A DNA stretch of 36,114 bases from Candidatus Dojkabacteria bacterium (GTDB taxonomy: Bacteria > Patescibacteriota > Dojkabacteria > GCA-002793355), in contig WFZK01000006.1 of assembly GCA_015489595.1 (NCBI GenBank), positions 1 to 36,114 of the forward strand. Reading direction: 5' to 3'. The notes below the pieces were generated by a model. It worked only from the letters and a program-made list of their open reading frames with translations. It had not been told where the DNA came from and made no database searches. This document shows positions 8,284 to 18,280 of this stretch, piece by piece; position 1 is the stretch's first letter, and every line of letters begins with the position of its first letter. The translations under genes were made by a program, and so were the position numbers.

Positions 8284-9981
8284 ATGGAGGCTGTCCCATC
8301 AAGAATGGTCCATAATTTTTTTGGCCACATATTAAGCCTTTCGCTGTTGTTACTGGCCAGTTTGGTCTTCATAAGCCCAGTTTATGCTTTGTCTAAGCTT
8401 AAGCTAGAAAAGGTCTATTATAAGCAAGATCCCATACAGTTTAAGACTCGGCGCCTGTACGCAATCGTAAAAGAAGTAGGTGGAGAGGATTTTAAGGGAT
8501 ATATACGAGTTGTTGTTAAAGATTCCTCCGGGAAGGTTGTATACACAACAGAGAGGCTTCAGTTGATATTAATAGCAAACAGAGAGGCGGGAGTATTCTG
8601 GGATGTTCCCCATAGGTTTGCAGGAGATTTAAAGTATGAGCTTATTGTCTCGAAGGGAGATGACGCAGTATTTACTGCAGAGTCGCACATAAGGGTTTTA
8701 AAAGATACAGATAGAGATGGTGTACCCAATGTGACTGATCCAGACGATGATAATGATGGTTTACTGGACGTTGAAGAGCTAAGTCTGGGCACAGATCCTC
8801 TAGATCCTGATACTGACGATGACGGGGTTGTAGATGGCAAAGATGCGTTTGCAAAAGATCCGACGGAGTGGAAAGATTCTGATAAAGACGGGATAGGAGA
8901 TAACGCCGATTTAGATGATGACAATGATGGGATTCCGGATACTGAGGAGAAAAGGCTTCATACCGATCCGTATAAGGCAGATACAGATGGGGATGGTTTG
9001 TCCGATAGCGAGGAGTTAAAACTAGGGACAAATCCTATAAACCCTGACACAGATGGCGACGGTTTACCCGACGGAGCGGATAAACAGCCGCTTGTGAAAG
9101 ATAAAGAGGTGGGCTCTAAAAGCTCGCAGGCTCCGGACCAGCCTAATAGTGAGGAGAGAGCAAGCGGGCAAGGTGGCAGAGAGCATGGGCAGGGGGCCAA
9201 GGAGGGCGTGGGTTCTGGGCAGGGTAGTAATGTACAGAATGGTTCACAGTCTAAGTCTAGGGCAAGTGAAAATTCTGAAAAGGCATGGCAAAGTAAGAGC
9301 GCATCAGACGGCTACGGGGGTAGCAGTTCGAAGAGCGCCGAAACCCGTGGAAAGATTCAGATCCCCACTAAAGAAAGTTTCAAAGATTCAGATGGGGATG
9401 GGCTTTATGATTTTGTAGAGCAAAGGCTGGGGACTGATCCAAATGATCCTGATTCAGATCACGACGGAGTTGTCGATGGGCAAGACAAGGCTCCAACAGA
9501 TAGCACGATATCAGAGCGGGTTAGTAAGCTAAAAGATTCCGACAAAGATGGTCTGTATGATCATATAGAGAGGATGCTAGGGACAGATCTTTCGGATAAA
9601 GATACAGATGGCGACGGCCTTTCAGATGCTCAAGAGTTGGCTTTAGGAACTGATCCTAAATCTAAAGATTCGGATATGGACGGCCTTAACGATAAACAGG
9701 AGATTGAGGCTGGTCTTGACCCCACTAACCCCAATGATGCTGATTATGATAGTGATAATGATGGGTTAACGAATAGGCAAGAGGTGGCTATAGGGACAGA
9801 CGTGAACAACCCGTATACGCATAGTGTTCTAGGCAGAAAGATCTCTGATGTTACTTATAGCAGGCTAAGGTTGGGGCTAAGGATTGGTGCAATTATATCG
9901 CTGGTTGCCGGCGTGGTACTGTTGGTAGGATGGAGGCGGCGTGGGATTCTGTCTGCTAGCAAGATAACCCAAAGCAGCTAG
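8284..9981 (+). CDS. Secreted/anchored thrombospondin type-3 repeat protein
   Basis: Signal-like hydrophobic N-terminus; many DxDxDGxxDxxE...LGTDPxxxDTDxDG calcium-binding repeats; Ser/Gly/Gln linker; C-terminal TM followed by RRR. Confidence 0.9.
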   Translation: MEAVPSRMVHNFFGHILSLSLLLLASLVFISPVYALSKLKLEKVYYKQDPIQFKTRRLYAIVKEVGGEDFKGYIRVVVKDSSGKVVYTTERLQLILIANREAGVFWDVPHRFAGDLKYELIVSKGDDAVFTAESHIRVLKDTDRDGVPNVTDPDDDNDGLLDVEELSLGTDPLDPDTDDDGVVDGKDAFAKDPTEWKDSDKDGIGDNADLDDDNDGIPDTEEKRLHTDPYKADTDGDGLSDSEELKLGTNPINPDTDGDGLPDGADKQPLVKDKEVGSKSSQAPDQPNSEERASGQGGREHGQGAKEGVGSGQGSNVQNGSQSKSRASENSEKAWQSKSASDGYGGSSSKSAETRGKIQIPTKESFKDSDGDGLYDFVEQRLGTDPNDPDSDHDGVVDGQDKAPTDSTISERVSKLKDSDKDGLYDHIERMLGTDLSDKDTDGDGLSDAQELALGTDPKSKDSDMDGLNDKQEIEAGLDPTNPNDADYDSDNDGLTNRQEVAIGTDVNNPYTHSVLGRKISDVTYSRLRLGLRIGAIISLVAGVVLLVGWRRRGILSASKITQSS

Positions 9982-10099
9982 AGGAGAATACCTTGAGACC
10001 GTGGGGAGGATAGGTGTTTTAAGATTTTGGGCTATAGCTATAGAGGAAGAGGGATGAGGTGCTGGATTGGCAAACGGCAGAGTGTATTGAGTTTTAAAG

Positions 10100-10142
10100 T
10101 TTGTGGAGTATGACTCCACAAAACTCCAGAGATTTTTGGAGT
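10100..10142. promoter_or_regulatory. 43-bp palindromic element upstream of DUF4143 ATPase paralog 1
   Basis: TTTGTGGAGTATGACTCCACAAAACTCCAGAGATTTTTGGAGT; matches 31065-31107. Confidence 0.75.
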
Positions 10143-10179
10143 GGTACTCCATGAAGTTGCATTTTGCTCTGGTGGATAG

Positions 10180-10185
10180 TAAAAT
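10180..10185 (+). promoter_or_regulatory. -10 TAAAAT, 6 nt before ATG 10192
   Basis: TAAAATTCTGATATG. Confidence 0.6.
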
Positions 10186-10191
10186 TCTGAT

Positions 10192-11337
10192 ATGGAATTT
10201 AAGAGGTTTTACAGATTAGAGAAATTAATCACTCGCGGCCGTGTAGTCTTTTTATACGGTCCTAGGCGGGTTGGGAAAACGTATCTTTTGACGAGCTTTA
10301 TACAAGATTATAAGGATAGGGATAAGATATTCTTGGGATTAGGAGAGGATTTAGACTTACAATCAGTGCTAGCGCAACGAAGCGTGGAGATTTATCAAAA
10401 ATATTTTTCTGAGTACGATCTTATTGCGATAGATGAAGCACAGGTGATTCCTAATATCGGCGAATCTCTCAAGCTGTTGGTGGATCTGTTTCCAAACAAA
10501 TACTTTATTGCTACAGGTTCGTCCGCCTTATTCCTAAATCAACAGGTTGGGGAGCCTTTAACGGGCAGAAAATGGGAATACATACTGTATCCGCTGTCAA
10601 TCCTAGAACTTTCTTATACGTTCTCGCATTACGAGGTTAAACGTAAACTAGACGAGTTCTTATTGTTTGGACTTTATCCGGAAGTGTTAAAAGCTGGTAG
10701 TGCACAGCAAAAGAAGAAGATCCTGTATGAACTAGTGAATTCGTATTTACTAAAAGATATTTTAATGTTTGAAAGGCTAAAATCTTCAGCCACTTTAGTA
10801 AAGCTTCTAAAGTTATTAGCTTATCAGATAGGTTCTGAGGTTTCATTAAGTGAACTTGCAAATAATCTAGGCATTGATGTGAAAACAGTGGGTCGTTACA
10901 TAGATCTTTTGGTAAAAAGTTTTATTATCTATCCGCTGGGAGGGTTTAGTAAAAATTTACGTAAAGAAGTTACCAAAAAGAAAAAATATTACTTTATAGA
11001 TCTGGGGATACGAAATACTTTACTTGATGATTTTGGACTTTTAGATACGAGGCCAGATAAAGGCGCTTTGTGGGAGAATTTCCTAACAATGGAAAGAGTG
11101 AAATTACATACTTATCGGGAGACATTCGCTCGTTTATATTTTTGGCGTACATGGCAAAAGCAGGAGATTGATTTAATTGAACAAATAGATGGGGAACTAT
11201 ATGCTTACGAGTTTAAGTTTTCGCCTAAAGCAGCGGCTAAAGCGCGTTTACCTGCTGCATTTAGGAGGGCGTATCCAGAGGCGAAATTTAAAGTCGTCCA
11301 TAAAGATAACTTTTGGGATTTTGTTCTTAAGCTGTAA
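10192..11337 (+). CDS. AAA ATPase with DUF4143-like C-terminus (paralog 1)
   Basis: Walker A LYGPRRVGKTYLL; Walker B LIAIDEAQ; HTH-like SEVSLSELANNLGIDVKTVGRYIDLL; C-terminal EIDLIEQIDGELYAYEFKF (D...ExK, PD-(D/E)XK-like). Confidence 0.88.
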   Translation: MEFKRFYRLEKLITRGRVVFLYGPRRVGKTYLLTSFIQDYKDRDKIFLGLGEDLDLQSVLAQRSVEIYQKYFSEYDLIAIDEAQVIPNIGESLKLLVDLFPNKYFIATGSSALFLNQQVGEPLTGRKWEYILYPLSILELSYTFSHYEVKRKLDEFLLFGLYPEVLKAGSAQQKKKILYELVNSYLLKDILMFERLKSSATLVKLLKLLAYQIGSEVSLSELANNLGIDVKTVGRYIDLLVKSFIIYPLGGFSKNLRKEVTKKKKYYFIDLGIRNTLLDDFGLLDTRPDKGALWENFLTMERVKLHTYRETFARLYFWRTWQKQEIDLIEQIDGELYAYEFKFSPKAAAKARLPAAFRRAYPEAKFKVVHKDNFWDFVLKL

Positions 11338-11415
11338 ATGGTCTGATGGAGTTGAGCAGTAATTGATTTTTAGGATCTTGGCGCCCCCCAACCCGAAGTA
11401 AGATCTTCCCCGCGG

Positions 11416-11421
11416 TATAAT
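11416..11421 (+). promoter_or_regulatory. -10 TATAAT, 5 nt before uvrB ATG 11427
   Basis: TATAATCCTTTATG. Confidence 0.7.
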
Positions 11422-11426
11422 CCTTT

Positions 11427-13514
11427 ATGTCTTCTGCATTTAAATTACAGTCAGACTTCAAGCCTACCGGGGATCAGCCTGCTGCTATAGAGAAGCTAAC
11501 AAGCGGCATTTTGTCCGGCAGGCAGTTTCAAGTACTTTTAGGGGTCACAGGCTCTGGAAAAACATTTACAGTAGCTAATGTAATCGCAAATGTGAACAGA
11601 CCTACTCTGGTAATAAGCCATAATAAAACCTTGGCGGCTCAGCTTTATCAAGAATTCCGCGAGTTTTTTCCTGAGAACGCTGTGCACTATTTTGTGAGCT
11701 ACTATGATTATTATCAGCCAGAAGCATATATCCCTCAGCGAGATCTGTATATTGAGAAAGATGCTAGCATAAACGAACAAATAGATAGATTAAGACTTGC
11801 AACCACAAGCGCGTTGCTTTCTAGAAAAGACGTGATAGTAGTAGCTTCAGTATCGGCTATTTATAACATTGGCTCTCCTAAAGCCTACAGAAACGCAGTA
11901 CAGTTTGTTGGAGTCTCAGAGCCGTATACTCCTCATACTTTAGGTAGAAAGCTTATCAGCCTTTATTATGAAAGAAACGACATCGATTTTAAGCCCGGGA
12001 CATTCCGTATAAGAGGCAACACTCTAGAGATGTATCTAGCTTATGCCGAGCTAGCAATAAGATTTGAGTTTTCTGGCCCTATTGTTTCTTTTATTGAGCT
12101 ATTTGACCCCATCAGCGGTGAAGCAGTAGAGAATCCCAAGGCTTATGTAGAAACAGTCGTAAAGGCTTCGGGTAGCAAGGTCGAAAAGGTGGCACTTTAT
12201 CCAGCGAAGCACTATGTAATTGCTCCAGATATCATGGAAAGCGCTATAGAGCGCATCTTGAAAGATATGAAGGAGCGGGTAATGTGGTTTAAAAAACAGG
12301 GCAGGGAGCTAGAGGCTCACAGGTTAGAACAGAGGGTGCTTTATGATATCGAGATGATTCGTGAGACTGGTTACTGTAAAGGTATTGAGAACTATTCTGT
12401 GTATTTTGATGGGAGAAGTCCGGGAGATCCGCCTTATTCTTTGCTTGATTATTTCCCAGAGGATTATCTGCTTATAATCGACGAGTCACATATGACTATC
12501 CCACAGATTCGTGGAATGTATAACGGTGATTACTCCAGAAAAAAGGCTTTGGTTGATTACGGATTTAGATTGCCTACGGCTTTCGATAACAGGCCTTTAA
12601 AATTTGAAGAATTCGAGGCCAGAATGGGCTATACCATCTTTATGTCTGCTACGCCTGAGGAGTACGAGCTAAAAAAGGCGTGTCCGAATAGTCCAGGTTA
12701 TTGTGAAGAAGGCGTAGCACAGCAGCTTATAAGGCCTACAGGGATAGTAGATCCTAAAGTGTATGTGCGTCCAGCTAAGAATCAGGTACAAGACCTGGTT
12801 TCAGAGATTAAAAAGGTTGTTGCCAAAAAGGGTCGAGTTTTGGTTACTACCCTTACCAAGCGCATGGCTGAGGAGCTCTCAGAGTATCTTCGTGAACTAG
12901 GAATAAAAGTTACATACCTGCACTCCGATATAAAGACCTTAGAGAGGCCAGATATTTTAAGAGATCTACGGGAAGGTAAATTCGATGTGTTGGTGGGGAT
13001 AAATCTTTTAAGAGAAGGCCTTGATTTGCCAGAGGTTCAGCTTGTAGCGATTTTAGATGCAGATAAAGAAGGTTTCTTAAGGTCAAAGACTAGCCTTATT
13101 CAAACAATGGGCAGGGCAGCTAGAAATGTGGCCGGTTATGTAATTCTATACGCAGATCACCGTACAAAGAGTCTAGAGGAGGCTATAAAAGAGGTAGAAA
13201 GAAGACGAAAGATCCAGCTTGAATACAATAGAAAACATGGCATCAAACCACGTACGGTTAAAAAGCAGATAAGGGAGAGGATTATTGAGCAAGAGCCAGT
13301 TGCAAGAGAATATACCTCAATGGAGGATATTCATCAGACCCTAGGGGCTGATATTGAGGTAATGGTAAAAAGCTACAGGGTTTTGCCTAAAAAAGAGCAG
13401 GCAAAAATCATAAGGTGGCTGAAAGAAGAGATGAAAAGGCGCGCCGATGCCTTAGATTTTGAAACAGCCATTAAGCTTAGAGATTTGATTAAGAGTTTAA
13501 AGGGTACAAGGTAG
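11427..13514 (+). CDS. uvrB: Excinuclease ABC subunit UvrB
   Basis: [41 protein letters not shown] beta-hairpin; [27 protein letters not shown]-terminal UVR motif. Confidence 0.98.
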   Translation: MSSAFKLQSDFKPTGDQPAAIEKLTSGILSGRQFQVLLGVTGSGKTFTVANVIANVNRPTLVISHNKTLAAQLYQEFREFFPENAVHYFVSYYDYYQPEAYIPQRDLYIEKDASINEQIDRLRLATTSALLSRKDVIVVASVSAIYNIGSPKAYRNAVQFVGVSEPYTPHTLGRKLISLYYERNDIDFKPGTFRIRGNTLEMYLAYAELAIRFEFSGPIVSFIELFDPISGEAVENPKAYVETVVKASGSKVEKVALYPAKHYVIAPDIMESAIERILKDMKERVMWFKKQGRELEAHRLEQRVLYDIEMIRETGYCKGIENYSVYFDGRSPGDPPYSLLDYFPEDYLLIIDESHMTIPQIRGMYNGDYSRKKALVDYGFRLPTAFDNRPLKFEEFEARMGYTIFMSATPEEYELKKACPNSPGYCEEGVAQQLIRPTGIVDPKVYVRPAKNQVQDLVSEIKKVVAKKGRVLVTTLTKRMAEELSEYLRELGIKVTYLHSDIKTLERPDILRDLREGKFDVLVGINLLREGLDLPEVQLVAILDADKEGFLRSKTSLIQTMGRAARNVAGYVILYADHRTKSLEEAIKEVERRRKIQLEYNRKHGIKPRTVKKQIRERIIEQEPVAREYTSMEDIHQTLGADIEVMVKSYRVLPKKEQAKIIRWLKEEMKRRADALDFETAIKLRDLIKSLKGTR

Positions 13515-13591
13515 GTGGGGCATTCCTTTTTTTGGGGGGACGCTCTATCTTTTCGTAACTGGAGGCCCCCATTCTCTGATAGGGTGAGGTT

Positions 13592-13650
13592 GTTTAGGGG
13601 GGCTGGGCCCAAAATCGACTTTCTACGATTTGGGGCCCAGCCCCCTAAAC
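13592..13650. repeat. Long hairpin, possible uvrB terminator / dispersed palindrome
   Basis: GTTTAGGGGGGCTGGGCCCAAAATCG-actttcta-CGATTTGGGGCCCAGCCCCCTAAAC, about 25-bp near-perfect stem. Confidence 0.85.
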
Positions 13651-13674
13651 CTTTGTTAAATTTCCCCCGACTTG

Positions 13675-13680
13675 TATAAT
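13675..13680 (+). promoter_or_regulatory. -10 TATAAT, 6 nt before ATG 13687
   Basis: TATAATGTTGATATG. Confidence 0.7.
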
Positions 13681-13686
13681 GTTGAT

Positions 13687-14610
13687 ATGAGGCTAAAACT
13701 TATCGGACTTTTTTTGTTGCTTGTTCTTATCTTAGGAGTAATCTATCGGATAAATGTTTTGGGCCTAAGGACACATCAATTCGCATATAGCAAGATGCCA
13801 GTATCGACAATCCGATTCCAGACAAATGTGTACGGGGCGTGTACCAGTCAGATAGAGAAAAACCAGTGGCTTATCAACGGTTTAAGCTACGAGGCTATCA
13901 GGTTGTATGAGGAGAATCAAGGAAAGCTTCTGGTTATAAGAAAGATTAAGATCAGACCTCTGTCAATGCCAGATAATGGATTGGTTGGACTGTATGTTTA
14001 CAGGTCCGTTAAGTCTGGAAAATCGCCAAGGATTCCACTTGCTTATTTTTGGAAACAGGGTAGAGTGGGAAAGTACGAGCTTGATTTCACCGGGGGTGGT
14101 CTTGAAGGGTTACTTGTTTACACAAAACCTGCGACGATTAGGTTAGAGGCAGGCTTGCTTACCCGTCCTGAGCACTATTGCGTTGGTAACCCTTATATTG
14201 TGAAAGGGGAGATTGAATACTCAATTATAGATGCCGCCGAGGCCTATCGTATGTTACGAGAAGGTAAACTGGCCACCTGGACTGCAGAATATGGAAGTGC
14301 GAGCGGTGATTCTGTTTTTAACCTTTCTGAGTGGTATCGGCCGGTTGGGATGAAGTTTTATCTTAAAGGAGGGGAGTTTTTACAGGTAGGTGGAAAATGC
14401 AGATATAGAATTCTGTCAGGTCAGATGTATGCAGACGAGCCGGTTGCGAGTTTTCAGCTTGATCCTATAGCAGGTAACGTATGTGGAGGTTTTGTCGCTT
14501 TTAAAGATGGAGTTTCAGTTAACTCAAAAAGCCTTCTGTTCCTAGATGTGGGTTCAATAACTGGCCAGTTTTTCTTTGGAATGATATGGGGCAATTTTGT
14601 GCAGGAATAA
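13687..14610 (+). CDS. Hypothetical protein with N-terminal membrane anchor
   Basis: N-terminal MRLKLIGLFLLLVLILGVIYRI; no family recognised. Start corrected from 13672 to ATG 13687. Confidence 0.6.
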   Translation: MRLKLIGLFLLLVLILGVIYRINVLGLRTHQFAYSKMPVSTIRFQTNVYGACTSQIEKNQWLINGLSYEAIRLYEENQGKLLVIRKIKIRPLSMPDNGLVGLYVYRSVKSGKSPRIPLAYFWKQGRVGKYELDFTGGGLEGLLVYTKPATIRLEAGLLTRPEHYCVGNPYIVKGEIEYSIIDAAEAYRMLREGKLATWTAEYGSASGDSVFNLSEWYRPVGMKFYLKGGEFLQVGGKCRYRILSGQMYADEPVASFQLDPIAGNVCGGFVAFKDGVSVNSKSLLFLDVGSITGQFFFGMIWGNFVQE

Positions 14611-14612
14611 TA

Positions 14613-14659
14613 GGGGGCGGGGGCAAAAATCGATTGTGCGATTTTTGCACCCACCCACT
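14613..14659. terminator. Hairpin between convergent genes, candidate bidirectional terminator of the same family
   Basis: GGGGGCAAAAATCG-attgtg-CGATTTTTGCacccaccca between stops at 14610 and 14662. Confidence 0.65.
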
Positions 14660-14661
14660 TG

Positions 14662-17424
14662 CTATTCTATTATCACCTTCCGTACCTTGAATTCTTCCAC
14701 AAGCGAATTCATTGCCTCCTTGACTTTACTTACCGATAGATTCGCAAACGCGTAAGCTAAGGCTTTATCATGGTCGTATCCTATTGGGGTAAATTCGTAC
14801 CAAGAATCTATCTGGTAGGTGAAGAGGTCCAAGATGTCCTTCGGCGCTGTTATAGAATTTATGCCCTTGAGTGCGAGAATTCTCACCTGTTGTTTGGTAG
14901 GCTTGCGAGCTTTTATGGTTTCTATTAATAGCTTAAGAGTCCTATCAAGTTGTTTAAGGTAGCCATTGGGGAGCCAGTATAGTAAAAATTTCCATGTTAG
15001 TGAGGGATACATATCAACAGGCAAGAATGCGGCTCCATACGCGTGCATATTAACTCTACCTATCTCTTGGGCTATATGTTCGCTTATAAAATTAAGCGCA
15101 GCCCAGTATGCGGCTTTTTTCTCGTATTCGTCTGCTTTAAATTTAATCTTTGTAATCCCTATTATTGAAGCGTGAGCACTGGGGAGTGTAAGTTTAAGGT
15201 GGTATAGATCTGTGTGATTTATGTTGGCGTGCCTTATCTTCGGTGCTTCGGGTTGTGCAGGCGGTGGTTCGAGTTCGGTATTTGTAGAGAGGGCAAGAGC
15301 CTCTGCTATCTGCTGATCTCTTTTACTTATTCCACCAACAAGGCCAAAAACTTGACCTTTACCCGGCTGCATTAGGTGTTTAAAAAGTTTAAAAACTCCG
15401 GCTAAAATTTCCTCAGTTGAGATCTGGTTGTTAAGGATCTTCTGAATTATTTGGTATCTGACCAGATAGTTGTATGCAAAGGCAGGGTTTATATCAGAAA
15501 GTAGGTATGATTCTCCAAGCCCTAGATAAAATGTAGGCGACAAATTAAAAAGACTCCTTATGAAGTCTTGAATTTGAAGTTGGGCATTTTTATGGTTGAT
15601 GATCTTTGCATCAAAGAGCTCTAGGGCTTTTTGGTAGCGTCTTGCTGCGTCTGCCTCTCTGCCTCTTAGGCCGGTTAGGTAGAACGCTGTTTGTAAGTAG
15701 GGTTTGTAGTTAAGATCGTTTAGTTTTTTAACCTTAATACCAGAAAGGTGCGTGCTAAGATCGTTGCATTTAAGCTTGGCGTATTTGTGGGGATAGACCC
15801 TGGTGTTTGCAAAGAGTTTTTTAAAGAGTGGAAAGTACATGAGAGAATCCGAAGGAGTGAGCTCCTTACGAATTTCAAATGCGCTAATCTCTTGTCTTTT
15901 TCGTTTAAAAAAGATCTGATTATTTTGGACGTTGCGAATCAATAGCTGCTGAGGTTTTTTCTTGACAAATGAAATTTTCGGCCTAATAAGGGTACTTTGT
16001 GGGTATCTGATAGGTTTAGCGTCTTGTGGCGTCGCGTTGTGCAGGTTTTTAATGACTTTAGCGGTTATCTTTTGCATGTATGATAGGTTGGGTACTACAT
16101 GAAATTTGAACGATTGCTCTAGTACCTTTTTAACGGTGTTTACAGTCTCATTGTCTACTAAGCTAGGAGAAAAAAGCGCCTTTAAAGCGTGCTCTGTATT
16201 AGGCTTTAAGCCATGCACAAAGTTGTGCAGGTCGTATACGAAGCGTTCAATAAACGGAGTTTCGTCAAAAACCAGTTCTTTTCTAAACTGGGTTTGAATT
16301 AATTTGTTAAGCTTCTGGATATTTAAGTTTTCGATGGCTTTTTTGATCAGATTGTCAACACTTTTTGCAGCCGACTTTAGTTCGTTTTCAGCTAAGTTTC
16401 TGACTTCAAGAAGATACAGGTTAACGGGCTGTGGATTAAGTGTTGCGAAATCAAGATTTTGAAGCAGAGGATCTTTTTTAATTAGATCTTTGGCTGGTCC
16501 GCATTGGGGATCAAACAGGTGGTTAAGCAGAGCTGTTGTAGCGAAGAATTCAGAAACGTCATCTTTTTTAAACGGTAGTGGCCATGCAAATATCAAGTGA
16601 TGCTTTGCCATTTTAGAGGTGGCGTTTATCTCTAGTTTGATCGCGTTTTTGGGCGGGGGTTTCAGCGTAAGGTATGTGATGTCTTGGTAGTTTGTTTTTT
16701 TGTGAGCCTCTTTTAGAAATTTTTCGATTTTAGCTAGGATAGCGTCGAGGTTTTTAAATTCGCCGTAAAGTAAAATATGTGCATTGTTGCTTGTATAGCG
16801 CTCTGCGTGGAATTTTTTAATATCTTCATAAGTTACATAGACAAGCTCTGGCGGGTATCCACCTGAGTGCTTAAGACCCGAAAGCTCCTTGTATACTTTT
16901 GAAAAGATGTCAGTAACAGAGGGGGTTGGCTCGCTGGCCGCTCCTACCATTTCATTAAAAACAACTCCGGATACGTATTTTTTAAGATCCTGGGGGCTCT
17001 TTGCGGTTATTTTTTCCGGTATCTTTTTGACCCAGACCCCTTCTGAGAGCACTCTGTATTTATCAAACAAAGGATTAAAAACTGCATCCAGGTAGATAGG
17101 AAGGGTTTCAGTGAGGAGCTTCTCTGTGCTTGAAGCAAAGTAGTAAGAGGTGAAGGCAGTATAAGTTGAGGCGTTAAGAATAGATAGCGGTGCTTGACGC
17201 TCTAGGTCAAAGAATAGGTCTTGAGTTTTAAATCGCCTAGAGCCGGTAAGTACCACATGTTCGGTGATATGAGGCAGGCCGCTTTTGGGAGGATTGAAGG
17301 TTCTAAAGCTTATGTCAAAGTAGAAAAGATCATCAAAGCCGTTCGGCTCTCCTATGGTAAATACTGTACCGTATCGGTGGATGAAGTGTTTTATGTTAAT
17401 TGGTTTTAAGGAAAGTTGGAACAT
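14662..17424 (-). CDS. M16-family (M16C/presequence-protease-like) zinc metallopeptidase
   Basis: Inverted zinc motif HITEH in GLPHITEHVVLTGSRRFKTQDLF, downstream VVFNEMVGAASEP supplying the third ligand Glu; full-length 920-aa four-domain size. Confidence 0.88.
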   Translation of the reverse strand: MFQLSLKPINIKHFIHRYGTVFTIGEPNGFDDLFYFDISFRTFNPPKSGLPHITEHVVLTGSRRFKTQDLFFDLERQAPLSILNASTYTAFTSYYFASSTEKLLTETLPIYLDAVFNPLFDKYRVLSEGVWVKKIPEKITAKSPQDLKKYVSGVVFNEMVGAASEPTPSVTDIFSKVYKELSGLKHSGGYPPELVYVTYEDIKKFHAERYTSNNAHILLYGEFKNLDAILAKIEKFLKEAHKKTNYQDITYLTLKPPPKNAIKLEINATSKMAKHHLIFAWPLPFKKDDVSEFFATTALLNHLFDPQCGPAKDLIKKDPLLQNLDFATLNPQPVNLYLLEVRNLAENELKSAAKSVDNLIKKAIENLNIQKLNKLIQTQFRKELVFDETPFIERFVYDLHNFVHGLKPNTEHALKALFSPSLVDNETVNTVKKVLEQSFKFHVVPNLSYMQKITAKVIKNLHNATPQDAKPIRYPQSTLIRPKISFVKKKPQQLLIRNVQNNQIFFKRKRQEISAFEIRKELTPSDSLMYFPLFKKLFANTRVYPHKYAKLKCNDLSTHLSGIKVKKLNDLNYKPYLQTAFYLTGLRGREADAARRYQKALELFDAKIINHKNAQLQIQDFIRSLFNLSPTFYLGLGESYLLSDINPAFAYNYLVRYQIIQKILNNQISTEEILAGVFKLFKHLMQPGKGQVFGLVGGISKRDQQIAEALALSTNTELEPPPAQPEAPKIRHANINHTDLYHLKLTLPSAHASIIGITKIKFKADEYEKKAAYWAALNFISEHIAQEIGRVNMHAYGAAFLPVDMYPSLTWKFLLYWLPNGYLKQLDRTLKLLIETIKARKPTKQQVRILALKGINSITAPKDILDLFTYQIDSWYEFTPIGYDHDKALAYAFANLSVSKVKEAMNSLVEEFKVRKVIIE

Positions 17425-17505
17425 TGATAGACTGAATTTTAGACTAAATTAAGTCATAGTTGAGCAATTTTATCACGGGGTAAAGCTGCTGGAAAATTGT
17501 GATTA

Positions 17506-17552
17506 GGGCGTTGGGGCAAAATGTGGGGATGCCACATTTTGCCCCAACGCCC
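17506..17552. repeat. Perfect 21-bp-stem hairpin in divergent intergenic region
   Basis: GGGCGTTGGGGCAAAATGTGG-ggatg-CCACATTTTGCCCCAACGCCC. Confidence 0.85.
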
Positions 17553-17612
17553 CCAAATAGCTTTTTCCCCTAGTGTAGCGGAAAGATCTCTGCCAGTAGA
17601 GTAATTTGAGCC

Positions 17613-17672
17613 GGCGGGGGCAAAACAGTTGGTTTACAGAGCTTACGCGAAGGTCGATTTTGCGCAAGCCCC
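17613..17672. repeat. Imperfect member of the hairpin family
   Basis: GGCGGGGGCAAAAC...GGTCGATTTTGCGCAAGCCCC. Confidence 0.5.
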
Positions 17673-17720
17673 AGTCAGCTCCAGCCTCTCATGAAAATTT
17701 GCTCCAATTCGTAGCTGGTG

Positions 17721-17726
17721 TAGAAT
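17721..17726 (+). promoter_or_regulatory. -10 TAGAAT, 5 nt before ATG 17732
   Basis: TAGAATACATTATG. Confidence 0.6.
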
Positions 17727-17731
17727 ACATT

Positions 17732-18280
17732 ATGCATTTAGACGAGGATGCTCTTGTTAAGCTTGCCAGACTTCCCTTTTTTCCTGATACCTCTAGGACC
17801 AGGCTAGGGACTTTAGTCTTTTTATTAGATCCCAGTAAAAAGAAATTACTGCTTGGGCTTAAAAAAAGAGGCGGCGCAAAAGGAATATACAATGCTTTCG
17901 GGGGTAAGGTAGGTGACAAAATAGAAGGCGAGACGATTTTAGATGCTGCAGTGAGGGAGGTAAAAGAAGAAGTAGGAGTTAAGGTAGAGCCGTCTGATTT
18001 ATTATTTAGGTCCGCTATACTCTTTCTTTTTCCTCACCTATCTGATGCCGATATGTTCGTTTATGTGTTCGTTGCTGATAAATGGAGCGGGAAGATTAAA
18101 GAATCAGATGAGATGAAGCCTGTGTGGTTTGATATTACTAGGCTTCCCTACGAAAAAATGTGGCCAGCGGATAGGTATTGGTGGCATTTGGTTTTCCGGC
18201 CCTTCTTAGGAAAAGTAGTATTCTCTCCAGAGGGTGGTGTCCTAGAGTATAACCTTACGTCTTTAGACCTTGAAACTTAA
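17732..18280 (+). CDS. NUDIX hydrolase
   Basis: Nudix box GGKVGDKIEGETILDAAVREVKEEVGV. Track start 17606 lies in a hairpin region; ATG 17732 has TAGAAT 5 nt upstream. Confidence 0.9.
   Translation: MHLDEDALVKLARLPFFPDTSRTRLGTLVFLLDPSKKKLLLGLKKRGGAKGIYNAFGGKVGDKIEGETILDAAVREVKEEVGVKVEPSDLLFRSAILFLFPHLSDADMFVYVFVADKWSGKIKESDEMKPVWFDITRLPYEKMWPADRYWWHLVFRPFLGKVVFSPEGGVLEYNLTSLDLET

Noticed and set aside
8559-9200. Minus-strand Ser/Pro-rich ORFs (8559-8924, 8672-9031, 8958-9200)
   Set aside because: Complement of the Asp-rich repeats produces Ser/Pro-rich shadow translations; no promoter or family.
8700-9790. Short periodic repeats resembling a CRISPR array
   Set aside because: Periodicity follows in-frame TSP3 protein repeats; spacers are not unique and repeats are not identical.
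9877-10152. 91-aa minus ORF covering the palindromic element
   Set aside because: Overlaps the TSP3 gene 3' end and the hairpin element; no family resemblance.
17606-17731. N-terminal 42-residue extension of the NUDIX ORF
   Set aside because: Encoded within an imperfect hairpin; a better promoter/start pair exists at 17721/17732.
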